Positions 43,577-54,437 of a stretch of 64,000 bases of DNA are shown here, one piece after another. The notes beneath the pieces were generated by a model, which saw nothing but the letters and a program-made list of their open reading frames with translations, did no database searches and was not told the origin of the DNA. The number at the start of each line of letters is the position of its first letter. Within the stretch, counting starts at the first letter, position 1. A program made the translations under genes and the position numbers. Origin of the DNA: Pilasporangium apinafurcum (Eukaryota; Oomycota; Peronosporomycetes; Pythiales; Pythiaceae); contig BCKE01000007.1 of the NCBI GenBank assembly GCA_001600495.1, positions 539,083 through 603,082 on the forward strand. Reading direction: 5' to 3'.

Positions 43577-46294
43577 TCATAATCGATACGCTTCTTTGGC
43601 CAGTTGCATGAAAGTCGCTAATACAAGCGTAAATGTGTGATATCCACTTGACACACACTGCTGTGGGATGTCACAAGCGATGCCAATGCTTGTTAAAATA
43701 CTGACAATCAAAGATAGCAGTGGAAATATGACATAGAGCGCCAGCCGCCGTCGCTTCGTCCTGCTACCGTCATAGCGATTAGAAAAATACAAAGCTGTCG
43801 AGTTGAATCCATAGATAACGAGCAGTAGCGGCAAGCGGAACATCATGTTCATCCATTGCGCACGTAACCAATACAGCGCGACCGCCACAACGACAGGTAG
43901 GACGACGACAACGAGATTCAATTGAGCCACCACGAAGAATGCTAGGCTTAGCACAATTAAATACGTCATCATCTTTAAACCATACGCGAGTTGGCAACCA
44001 AAAACCGCGATCGAATCGGGCGTCCACCACGCTGTTTGGATCCATGAATTCTTCGAGTCTTGTGGACGACAGACAGGCTTGACAAATGCAATGTCTCGAA
44101 AATTATCAATGAACACCAAAGTCATTACGAACAACACAACAAGAATGTCGATTTTCGTCACAAGCCACACAAACTGCCGACGTTCAGCTCTGCGCTGCTG
44201 TTTCCGAGCCAGTTTCTCTTCATCTATTCGACGTTGCTGGTCTTCGGCTTCGCGTTGCCGCTGCGCCTGCCGAGTTTGTTCGATTTTGTCTGTGATTAGC
44301 TGCTGTTTGTACTTGAACTTTTGGGTCATTCGCTCGCGCTTCTCGAGTTGCTTAGCCGCGTCACGTTTCCGCCGCTCATTCATTTTCAGAATATCACGTT
44401 TGCGCAATTCGTCAAACATGCCTCTCAAGCTATTGACGAGCAACAATGTGTTGGAACGATTAGCAAGGATCTCACCTGCTTTCAATATAGCATCTTTGTT
44501 ATCCGCTCCCATCTCGACAAAGTTACGAGCTAAGGATTGTACGTTTTCCAATTCTTTCGCATCTTTGTTGCAAATCGCGGCACAGAAATTGTCTCGCCGT
44601 GCATCTTCCAATATATATTGTGCATTTTCTACTTCCTCCAAGTGGGTCATTTCCAGTACTTCGGCTCGGTCCACAAACTTCTCCAGCTTCCGTGTCAATA
44701 CCAAGTTGTTTTTATGGTTAATATCTGACACCATACTACCGTTCCGTGTAGGTTCACTATCTTTCAGTTTCGTCGAAAGCTGAAGTGTGATGGTCTTGTT
44801 ATAGCTCTCCATAGCCTGATGGAGTTCCTTTTTCACCTCTTGCTGTTCGTTTAGTTCGTCAAATGCCTTCAGGAAGAAGCTAAATTCATCCTTTGGTCCT
44901 GTCGATCCATTACCAATCGATCTGGGTGCGTTTGACTGTTCTGAGGAAGAACTTTGACGAAGTGCAGAGAGTAGCACCATAAATTTACTTTTCGGAATCG
45001 CTTCTCCTGCGTTGAGCTTGGCCATCAACAAGTCTGCTATTTGTGTCGAGAGTTGCTGTACTCTCGAGTTTTCTTCTTGAAGATGTTGCAGCGATTGATC
45101 ATGTGTTTGCTGCCATAGCTTGATATCTACATAACCTTTCCAACTTTTTGGGATGTTCTTGATATCCATTATCTCCATGGCTAAGTGATCTCCTGTAATT
45201 TTCAGCTCCTCGATTGCATTGAGTATTTCGAGAAATGTCATCTCCTTGCAGGTGAATGAATTTCGAGGCAAGGGGGAGAGCACCAATGTTTCTTCATCAA
45301 ACGTAATCGTCTTAATCTGATCATGAAATTTTATCGCATTTTGGATGAACAACAAGTGCCGAAGACGCAGCATCGCCAAATGTTTCATGAAAAGCGATGA
45401 CGACACCGGAAATTTGCTCAGTTCAGCACTGAGTCGATCTGTATCGGTCTCTGTGAATAGCCGTCGCATAGTTCGATGCTCTATCATTTTCTTCCATATC
45501 CAGATTAGGACATACCAAACAGCAACAAGGGCGAAGGCAACGCATCCATAGCCACTCAGTACAACTGCAAGCACCATTGCTTGTTCCTGCGCGGAGAGCA
45601 CCAGGATCTCGTCAGTCCAGACGGATTTTTCAATTGGTATCTCGACGATTTCCGGCACTTCTTTTCCAGGTTGTTCACCTAAGTAAATCCCAGGTGTAGT
45701 TGGACTTGTTGGTATTACTAACCCAGGATCTTGTGCTGAAGATGCAAGTGATCTTTCAGTTAGTTCTTCTATAATACGGACATTCACGTACTCACGAACG
45801 CATACGTACCTTCTAGTTCAGAGCCTAGGATATCGTGTGTTTCGATGATAACCTTGGGTCTATCCACTGGCCCATCTGCTAGAAATAAGCAGTATTAAAG
45901 TCAATCGTAATGATTCAAAGGGATTCCGCCCACGTGTATGATTCCATTAAAACGGAACGTACCAGAAAATGAATAGGGCTGTACATCAATTTCAATCATA
46001 GATGGCTCTACAACAAGAAAATCACAAACCAAGATAGAGCGCTATCAGTCGCCGTCTAGCACTGCTAAGTTCTTTAATCATGAGATGCGAAAAGATTATT
46101 TTCCCCAACCACAGGCACCAAACAAACACCAATATCGACTGTACGAGCGATATATGACTGTTAAATGTACACAAACAGATTATAAACGTACCTATTGGCC
46201 GGATAGTAGACATCATCAATCCACATGTCAGCGCCACCAAGATCAGCATCGGTGCAGACGCGTGCCATCGCAGCAACAGTCTGTTGTGAGCCAT
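43577..46294 (-). CDS. unknown membrane coiled-coil protein, paralog A
   Basis: Exons 46294-46192, 46007-45963, 45878-45810 and 45768-43577 join in phase to about 802 residues. Exon 1 encodes a signal peptide (APMLILVALTCGLMM). A short extracellular/lumenal part follows (IEIDVQPYSFSG, DRPKVIIETHDI), then a transmembrane segment (VLAVVLSGYGCVAFALVAV), ~430 residues of charged coiled coil (EKRERMTQKFKYKQQL, RQREAEDQQRRIDEE), and four or five hydrophobic segments at the C-terminus (VVLFVMTLVFI, VVLPVVVAVALYW, LYVIFPLLSLIVS). Paralog B (54438-55775) has the same exon plan, including an identical 45-base second exon. The function is not recognised. The start is the only ATG giving a signal peptide. 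Confidence 0.75.
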
Positions 46295-48459
46295 TTCTTC
46301 TTGTTCCAATTTGCGAGTGTATCCGATTTCCCCCAAAAAACGAAAGAGAATACCCCATTTTAATGACAGGAAATAGTGCCAATGGTCTGATTATTACGGA
46401 TTGCAGTGAGAATGTCACCTTTTTTTATGGAAAACTTTATTTGTCCCCCTCGTTTTGCTATTTTCCCTTATGAATTTTGACCAATTGAAGCTTTTGAGTT
46501 TCGACCAATCAAAGATAGCTATTCAAATTTTGCGAAAAGGCACGCAAAACTGCACTTTTGAAGTATATATTTTGATCATCGATATTCAATGACTTAGCAA
46601 AGGTTGACATGTGGAATAGTCACTTTCCGTATTGCAATAGATGGGACACAAGATGTAGATAGTTTAAGATAACTTGGGAAGTATTTATTAAATGAGGGAA
46701 AATCTGTAGTAAGCGATGAAAAACCCTCCTAAACATGTATAGAATACTAATATTCTGTGATATAATACCACGCCCAAAAAATGGGGTAAAGGATGTAGTA
46801 TCCCTCACGTTGTGTACTTCCTGGTGTCTTTGGATGGTATTGGCCCGGCTACCAGTATGTTCCACAATCAAGGGCCCACACAGTAGCGTCAGGTAGCATC
46901 CGCAAATAGAATTAATATGTAGAATATGTAATGGAGCCATTCAAATACAATATACAAACATTCGACTAAGAGAACATCCTCCATGCCTCTCAACGAATCT
47001 GCCACCCAATCAATTCACCCGTCAAATGTAAGAATTTAGTCACAGCCTCAGTGACTAAATCTCACGCCATTTCATTCCAACATAACAAACAATCATGCAA
47101 ACCAAGCACATTTTNGCGAATGTGCAAACGCCCATAGAAACNGTGAGGNNNCCTCACAGNCNTTCTGGAACAGCTTATGGGGTTCCCACTAGCTGTCTGT
47201 CGTGGACTAGTCATTGTACTTTTCAGTCACGAGACTACCACCGCATACGCATAGCCAATTTTACTTATGTATACACAAAGAGTCCCTTCTATATATACAC
47301 GTCCATACGTACGACTTATACAGAATATCATAATAAAAATATCCCATTCCTCATACAGCGCCATCTTGCCCCTATGAACTTTCACGCCATATGCCTTGAT
47401 CGAGAAGACGTAGCTCAAGCTCATAGATGCATAGAATACGCAAATAAACAAGTAATTCAAAATTCATTCATTCAATTAATATAAATAAATGCATTCATCC
47501 CATCTATATCGATCATCCCACATACCGGAGCATACTTACAAACACATCAACTGCAACCCACTCTTGTACCCACTTACCAAGTTTCCTTGAGAGGCTTAAG
47601 AGCTTGCGCTTGGGCTGTAGTCGACTGGCGTGTTTGTTGGGAAAAAGTAGACTGAATTAATTATGGTTAAAAATAATGGTTTCCTAGAGTCCTGTTGCTT
47701 TTGTAGCTACCTAAAAATAGATCCTTTTTTTAGCCCAATATTCTAATTTTGGCTTCAATCCGAAGAAAAACCTGCCAAAGTGTATAGATACTATACACNN
47801 TCACCAAATTGTTAGATCTTATACAGAGTGAAGGTTTTAATACTTAATAATTGGAGCTTCATGTGGGTTTTGGAGCCGTTTTCACCAAATACCCATTAGT
47901 CGAATGCGACTTTATCACAATTCCTATTCGAGTATTATATCTGATATAATGACACAATACATGACAAGATTGAGTTAATCGGTCATACCCCCAACAGAAA
48001 AACGCTATTCCTTGTATGTGCGGGAACTATGCCCAGATTTCCCACAATTTCCACATTTGTATCCTTGAACATATTCAAAATGGGATCTCTCTTTTTGAAT
48101 AGATGTATTTTTCGATCTCGCTGTGCGGCCTCTGTGACGTGGCCATCTGAACAGCCAATCAGAAGGCTGATAAAGTCCAACGTCAATATACAAAAATTGT
48201 GTATGTGCACATTAATTTGCATTCGAGAGTGTGATGTTGGTCGATTACTCTATACAACAACTTTACTGCAACATTAAACTAATTGATTACACACCAATGC
48301 GTCTAACCAGTGACAAAGTGTCATATAAGAATATCATAGGCTAGGAAGGTTAGCAATCATAGGAAACCAGGATAGAATGTAAATCCGTAGGACGTCGAAT
48401 GTGAACCATGAAGATTAGTGGATAGCAGTAGCCGTAGAAGTTTAAAAGACCTCACTCAA
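46295..48459. mobile_element. repeat-derived, low-quality part of mobile island
   Basis: No intact gene. There are undetermined bases at 47115-47163 and 47799-47800. A perfect 10-bp-arm hairpin is at 47034-47060. A minus-strand frame at 48005-48193 ends in a zinc-knuckle-like YKCGNCGKSGHSSRT, resembling MULE C-termini but lacking the last Cys. Several AT-rich open frames are unrecognisable. Confidence 0.4.
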
Positions 48460-48517
48460 TCTCACTTTTCCATTTACCGTCCACCGCCCAAGTAAAACGT
48501 TTCCTTCCACAAAAGTG

Positions 48518-51433
48518 TTACACTTTTGGTCGCGGCCCTTTCAGAATGGAGATATGAACATTGTTAGGCCACTTTATAAATGGACGCATCTGCATTTCTA
48601 TTTTCCCAATATCTGCGATTAATCGCTTCAATGAGGGACGGTTGTGTTCGACAAGCTCCACGACACAGTTCGGCAAGCCTCCATGATACTTCAGTGCAAT
48701 GACAGCTTGCATAGGCGTAATGCAATTATTTCCTTTCTTAACCCAATTCAATATCACTCGCATTGAGCGGGCAAAATGAGCGTCAAGGACAGACTTCCCG
48801 TCTTGTGTCTCCGTATGAATAAATCACACGATATCGATTCCATGACCAGCTGCAAGGTATGGTAAGACCAAAAGAAGTTGTGCATTTTGGTAGCAGGTCG
48901 CGTTGTCTGACTGAAGTATAATGGCTTTGATGTGCGGTAGATCTTTTCACAGGCGCATTAGCATAGCTTCAACCATTGATATGACAGAATCGCAATCTTG
49001 CTTGTTATCGCCGTGAGAAATATGATCAAAGTACATTCTTTGATCGGTCGCAGTTAGACCACTATCTGTAAGGGTTAATAATGTTTTACATGTTAATAAC
49101 CTTAAAACACTTAGTTAACCCAGTTGGCTCAACTGATTAAGTAGGTAGAGTACTATATGTGTGACCGGAGTTCAAATCCCACCATTACACACTTTTGCAT
49201 ATATTCATGTTGTAGGCTATACCTTGTCTTTTTGACAGAATCGTCACATCATCATTCAAGGATAGTTAAAGATAAGGGTTGGGGATATGAGAACCCATCA
49301 GACACACAACCTGACACCCTCAGCGCATGTTTGCGCATTAAGTAGAAACGAGTGGCTCTAGAGCGCTAAAAGAAAGGAATGGACAGGAATAGCTAGAGTA
49401 GCGAGTTTTCGCGTTTAATGCCATTAGTCTCGCTTTTCAATTTCCCTCATAACGATCGAGCCTCGTTACACTATCATTCATGTGTTCGAAGAGGTAATAC
49501 TGAATCATAACGCCATGCCAGCTGATGCCACGCTTTCTATAGTGCTCGACGGTCTTCTCGCTAAAATAAATAGGCTCCAATTTCATCTTGAAATCCATAA
49601 CGACTAGTGCTTCGCGTGATAATTGATCATTAACATGACGCTACCGCATTCCCAACAAAATATTAGCGATTGCATTTTGCTGATTGACGACGCGGAGACG
49701 ATGGGCGAGGAACAGCTTCGCTTTGAATGAACAATCAGTCACAACTTGCATAGCCGAATCGGGCACCAAATATCCAATGAGAATATGCTTGAGATTTTCA
49801 AAAAACGAAAAGACCCGTTTACACGATTCACAGCATTCTAACGCGATGTTCTGTCCTGTACTGCAGGTAACAGCCAAACCGTAGTTGAAATGATGCAGAA
49901 TGCAGGGAACCGCAGAATCTTTTATGAATCATAACCATATTTCAAATAGACACGTACTCCATCCAATTGCTTTAGCAATTCTTGTTGAAGCTCATTACTG
50001 ATGCTCGCCTTCACAATGATGCCTTTCAAGATCGCAAATGGGTCATGAATGAGAAACTCAGTAACGTAATCCATGGCCCTTCTGTCCTTCGCGCTGTAAC
50101 AGGGTGGCTGTTACAACTGCACACACTGTAGGTTGAGGAAACGTATTGTGTTACTTAACTAACTACGAGTAACTTAAGCAAGTCTAAAGTTACTCCTGAT
50201 TGTATAGGAAGTATGCAATCAGTGGAAAATTTGAGAGNGTATTATTTGGTGAGTTATAAATGGAAATCTAGGCTAAGATAAGCATGTAAAATAACCTAAA
50301 ACCTNGATATATCTGCCAATGAGTGGCTCTCAGCATTTAGAATGCAAAGTAACATGTAATTGGTTAAAATGTGGAATTTTAACCAATGAAATGCATGTAA
50401 CGGAGCTTACCCCGTTACACGCGCCATCAGCCGTTAATGCCCGCATAATTCGGTAAAATGTCGCTCTTGATAGTGTGGCTCCGTCACTTGTCCTGCTCAC
50501 CATGTGTGCAAGATAACTGGCATAAATTTGCTTTGCGGTACGCTTCCTCATAATTGATGGGAACACGTGTAATTTACCGTCAAGGGAGAGTTTTTTGTTC
50601 CCCATGCATAAAATGAAACGTTGACAGGCGACACCAGAAAGGCAATGGTAGGTTCGACACTTGATATCTGATAGCGCTAGACTACTCGAGGCAGCTTGTC
50701 GATACTGCAACTATTTGACAAAGCGACAGAATCACTGCAACCTTGCGTAAAACTTGTTCTTGACATGCTAAATCCTGGGACCAGTTGACGTAATTATTTC
50801 ATTTTATCGTATGATGTCGCCTTGGATATCATTGCCCGTATGACGCGTTTCTTGATTGATCCCTTTTTTGCCTTGGCTAGGCAAGACCCCATCAGACTCA
50901 AAAGGGGGGATGTGAGAGTAGAGCCACTCCACTTTGGAGCCATAATCAAATACCCGCAATATTTCAGCGGGATTTGTTAAGACTCCTGATGGTGGTGAAG
51001 TATCGCTGCGCACTAAAGTGGATGCATCATCACCAATACTGACTAGGATATTTTGACCAATCACCTCACCCTGGATGGTCTTGGTCTTGTGTGGAACATA
51101 TGGTGACTCTGCTAGCGACCCTGGGCGATAAATATTTGTGCTCCGACGTTGTTTTTTGTCATGCTTATTTTATTCGCTCCATGATGGCCCCGTTTCCGGC
51201 TGACCTTATCAGTTACTGATAGACCATCATGATCGCATCCGCATCGACTGCACATCAAACAGGTAGCACACCACGTTACTTTGCATTTGCAGATAATGGA
51301 TGGAACTGAATCCATCAGGATAATTTGACAGCTTTGCTAATAAAATGCTTGCCTTAAAACTGCTTCCAACGGTTGATATGCTGAGGTAATCTGTGTTCGC
51401 TTCGAGTTTTTTATCAAAACGAGCAAAAGACAC
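48518..51433 (-). mobile_element. decayed oomycete transposase-like repeat element
   Basis: Minus-strand blocks, in order from 51433 down: MRKRTAKQIYASYLAHM, RATFYRIMRALTADG (50.4-50.6 kb), DYVTEFLIHDP (50.07 kb), CESCKRVFSFF and HRLRVVNQQNAIAN (49.7-49.85 kb), MDFKMKLEPIYFSEKTVEHY and GISWHG (49.5-49.6 kb), LQSDNATCYQN (48.9 kb), FIHTETQDGKSVLDAHFA (48.8 kb), to a stop near 48518. From memory, this series (DFKMK.EP.YFREKT, SDN..CYQN, FxHTE.G.GKSxLDAHFA) is a repeated hypothetical-protein family of oomycetes with a likely DDE-type core (D of DFKMK, D of SDN, E/D later). The copy has many breaks and an inserted SINE-like segment at about 49119-49270. Confidence 0.6.
49119..49270 (+). repeat. 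tRNA-derived SINE-like fragment, copy 1
   Basis: An A-box-like TGGCTCAACTGATTAAG and a B-box-like GAGTTCAAATCCC (about 49168-49180) at tRNA spacing, but the acceptor and anticodon arms do not fold as a working tRNA. A tail ACACTTTTGCATAT follows. Copy 2 shares the B box and tail. Confidence 0.5.
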
Positions 51434-51485
51434 TGTTTGTTTGCTTCACGCAGAATGTAAGGATTAAAGACTTTTTATATCTTGA

Positions 51486-51530
51486 CGTCCCTGGTTCAAA
51501 TCCCACAAGTTCATAATTTTGCATATCAAG
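51486..51530 (+). repeat. tRNA-derived SINE-like fragment, copy 2 (B box and tail)
   Basis: GGTTCAAATCCC (51493-51504) followed by ACAAGTTCATAATTTTGCATAT, matching the B box and tail of the copy at 49119-49270. Confidence 0.5.
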
Positions 51531-51560
51531 CTACATATCTGATATTGTTATGATTTCTAC

Positions 51561-51602
51561 ATTTACGAAAGCGTAATTATTGTATTTACGAAAGCGTAAT
51601 TA
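51561..51602. repeat. 19-bp tandem direct repeat
   Basis: ATTTACGAAAGCGTAATTA occurs at 51561-51579 and again at 51584-51602, separated by four bases. Confidence 0.85.
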
Positions 51603-52460
51603 CAAGGTAATCATTGCATGTTTATGTGTAAGGAAGAATGGTTGGTTCTTAGGCCATTAGAAAATGAATGGTTAGAAAGAAAGAGAGTAGTGCAAGCTAA
51701 AACAATAATCTCACTTTTCAATTTACCTTCAAACACTCAAGCTCCTTACACAGAAGCCGGTTGGTGTGTTATGTGCAGAAGACGGTTGATTTGCGAGCAA
51801 AATAAAATGTAATATATCTAGGAATATAAAAGTAGAATAAAAACTGAAGTGATGTGCAATATTTTGTACGAAAAGGTGTGCCCACTTGTGCATTTTTATC
51901 ATAAAACTTTCCCAGATACGCTTAATCTGAGACCGATAGCTCCTGATGGACTTGGATGTACGCCGAAAGCGTTACCATTTTGTGATCTGCAAATAAAGGC
52001 GATCACCCGCTCAGATTTTCACGAGCGTTTGAGGATTTACGGATTTCAATTTTTTGTTGCAACCTCCCAGGAGCGTACCAATTGACTGGGAGATGGGGTG
52101 TTATAAAAGGGAAAATATAAAAAATACTCCAGCTAAGTAATATTTCAGGAATATATGGTAAGTTAATCAGTTAGTTGAAATCTACTTGGTACAATCCCGG
52201 AAATAAAGATAGGGGCACCTTGTTTTTCTGACTTTTTGCGAGTAATATTACGCCATTTCAAATGAAATTATTATGGATTATAGCCAATAACATAAGCTTT
52301 CTGCTGATGCCTTTTGTGCGCGAAACTACAAAGTACACCGTACAAATTGTCAAAAATACGTCAGGTGGGTGTCTAAAGGCTGGAAATAATGATAGGGGCA
52401 CCAAGTGTTATATTCAAAATGCAAACGTGTGCAACAGCTCAGAGACGTTCAAACTCGACA

Positions 52461-53228
52461 TTAGTAATCCGTAACAGATCCTTTACGCTCAATCACCTGG
52501 ATACACCTTTTTTTCATTGTCTTCACCAGCTGCTTCAGGTAGTTGGGATCCAGGTCGTACCAAGCATCTTCAATCGCCTTTTTAAGCTCTTCCTTGGCGT
52601 CATATTGCATACCGTTTAGCTTCTCCCAAACACTTTCAATGGGATTAAGGTCTGAAGACTTGGCTGGTCAGTCCATGACCGCGATTTGCTGGCTCTCGAA
52701 CCACTCTTTCGTACACTTGGCTCGGTGAATAGACGCGCCATCTTGTTGAAACACATAACCGGCTGGGTGCACGATCTGTGCAAACGGTACCAGGCTGTTT
52801 TGTAGTGTTTGGATGTACTTACTGGTATCTTGAATGCCCTCGAGCGTCACCAAAGCAGATTGACCTTTGCTGCTGAAAGCAGTCCAGATCATGACAGAGC
52901 CCCCGCTCATCTGTCGTCTTGAAAAGATCTCTGGCTGCTTCCGGAGGTCTCTCCAGTAGAATTTGAAGCCAACTCGACTGTCTAAGTTAAATTTCTTCTC
53001 ATTGCTGAACACAACGTCATCTCATTTCTGTCCCATGTCGACGTGATCCACTGCCCAGCTCAGCCGTTTCTCATGCGCCTCCGTCAGCATCGGTGCACCT
53101 TTTCGCTTTTGAAACTTGAATTTCCCGCTTCTTGACAATAACTGATGTAACACATGCCTGACCTCGCACGCAAGGGNCAAGCGTGGCATCGGCATGTGCC
53201 TGACCTTGCGTTCGAGGCCAGACGACAT
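52461..53228 (-). mobile_element. Tc1/mariner-family transposase, decayed
   Basis: The minus-strand reading covers the C-terminal three quarters of a Tc1-like transposase: VVFSNEKKFNLDS (first catalytic position, Asp to Asn), WRDLRK, SGGSVMIWTAFSSKGQS, the block VFQQDGASIHRA (second Asp), and after an in-frame TGA in place of the usual Trp, SSDLNPIESVWEKLNG (third acidic residue). It ends at a TAA at 52461. Another stop lies before VVFSN, and the helix-turn-helix N-terminus is missing. A short repeated sequence GATAGGGGCACC occurs at about 52208 and 52392 on the 3' side and may mark element ends. Not functional. Confidence 0.85.
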
Positions 53229-53557
53229 TACATACCTTAAAGATATTTCAATACATTAAGAGGGAAAATANTCAGAAATACATAGTTGCATATAAATACA
53301 TGTGTAAAGGAAGAAAGTAGAAAGATGATCGTAATCAGATTAGGAAAACATGCATTCAACGGGAGCTTAGATGTAGTTGTAGGGAACTAAGTCCTCCATG
53401 TAATTCACTTTTCAATTTGCCATCAAGTTGCCACCTCCGCCCACCAACGTCAGTTCAAGTCAGTCTATTTCAGCCAATCAAAACCCTCCAAGTCTACTTT
53501 TGTCCAATCATCGTATCGGAAACCAAGTAATCGTCACATGCTCCTGATCGTACGATT

Positions 53558-54052
53558 TTGTTCAAGCAAACAGATCGATGTGAGCGAATTGATCAGTTGC
53601 GACAATGTCTCAAAGAGCTTCGCAAAGCCAAAAATCGTAAACGTATCAAACGTAAATTGATGACCAAGCTTGATTTGAAGAAGCAGCACATCATAGATGA
53701 ACTTCATTGGAAGTCGATCGGCTATCTATGCAAGAATTACGATATCATCTTTCTTGAGAAATTCGAAAGCCAAGGATTTGTCAAAAATGGTAAAAGTAAG
53801 AACCTGAATCGCAATACCAACAATCACAAGCCATATCAATTTCGCCAACGTCTTCAATACAAAGCGTTAACACATGGGAAGATTGTCAAGATGGTGGATG
53901 CTCATTATACTACCAAAACTTGTTCCAGCTGTGGTACCATGAAGAATATGACACTAGCTGATCGAGTGTATAAATGCAAGCATTGTAAACAAGTTCTCGA
54001 TCGTGATTTCAACGCAGCAAAAAATATATTGATGAAGGGCTTACTCTGCTAA
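53558..54052 (+). mobile_element. Fanzor/TnpB-like nuclease, C-terminal half, intact frame
   Basis: An open frame of about 164 codons. It starts in a basic helical region (RIDQLRQCLKELRKAKNRK), then has the RuvC-II strand IIFLEKFES (Glu), FRQRLQYKALTHGK, the zinc ribbon CSSCGTMKN ... CKHCKQ, and RuvC-III DRDFNAAKNIL (Asp). The RuvC-I motif and N-terminal domains are missing, so the copy is 5' truncated. The sequence is close to prokaryotic TnpB (IS605/IS607 cargo) and to the fragment at 1501-1758, and unlike the other two copies. A GGGAGT/ACTCCC hairpin follows the stop by 10 bases (54063-54082). Confidence 0.85.
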
Positions 54053-54062
54053 TCTCTCCATC

Positions 54063-54082
54063 GGGAGTGCGTTCATACTCCC
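54063..54082 (+). repeat. 6-bp-stem hairpin after Fanzor stop
   Basis: GGGAGT, an 8-base loop, and ACTCCC, followed by CTAAAAAGTCAAGC. In prokaryotic relatives the right-end hairpin forms the 3' part of the guide (omega) RNA. Confidence 0.65.
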
Positions 54083-54437
54083 CTAAAAAGTCAAGCATCA
54101 ATCATACAAGGATAGATAACTTAGTTATTTATGATAACTTGAACTAGAGATAGTTAGATTATGCCAGGATTTTATGAACGGGAGTCCGTATATTTTCTGG
54201 GTGGTGACATTTTCACTGCAACCCGTAATAATGGGGCCATTTGAGCAGCCCCATGGTGGGCATTTTTATTGATGTTACTGCTACATTTTTCGTCCCATAA
54301 TCGCTTTCAATTAGCATGGTATATGTGAGTGTGTGTTGGTTTGTGTCTTTGTTTTGGGTTTTGTTTCCCTTCCATGCATACCGCACGAACTTCTCCAGCT
54401 CGACCTGGTGGATTGTCTTACCATTTCCGGCCAAGAC

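Noticed and set aside
46620-46940. 106-codon minus-strand frame in the mobile island
   Set aside because: It has no recognisable motif, no signal peptide and lies in repeat-rich DNA; I cannot support a gene.
47095-47484. 129-codon plus-strand frame
   Set aside because: It contains undetermined bases, is low in complexity, and has no features.
49119-49192. A tRNA gene
   Set aside because: The A and B boxes are there, but the arms do not pair into a cloverleaf and the B box and tail recur at 51493, so a SINE-like repeat is the better reading.
54213-54434. 73-codon minus-strand frame between the TnpB-like Fanzor and paralog B
   Set aside because: It lacks recognisable motifs and lies in the 3' flank of paralog B; it may be repeat-derived, but I cannot support it.
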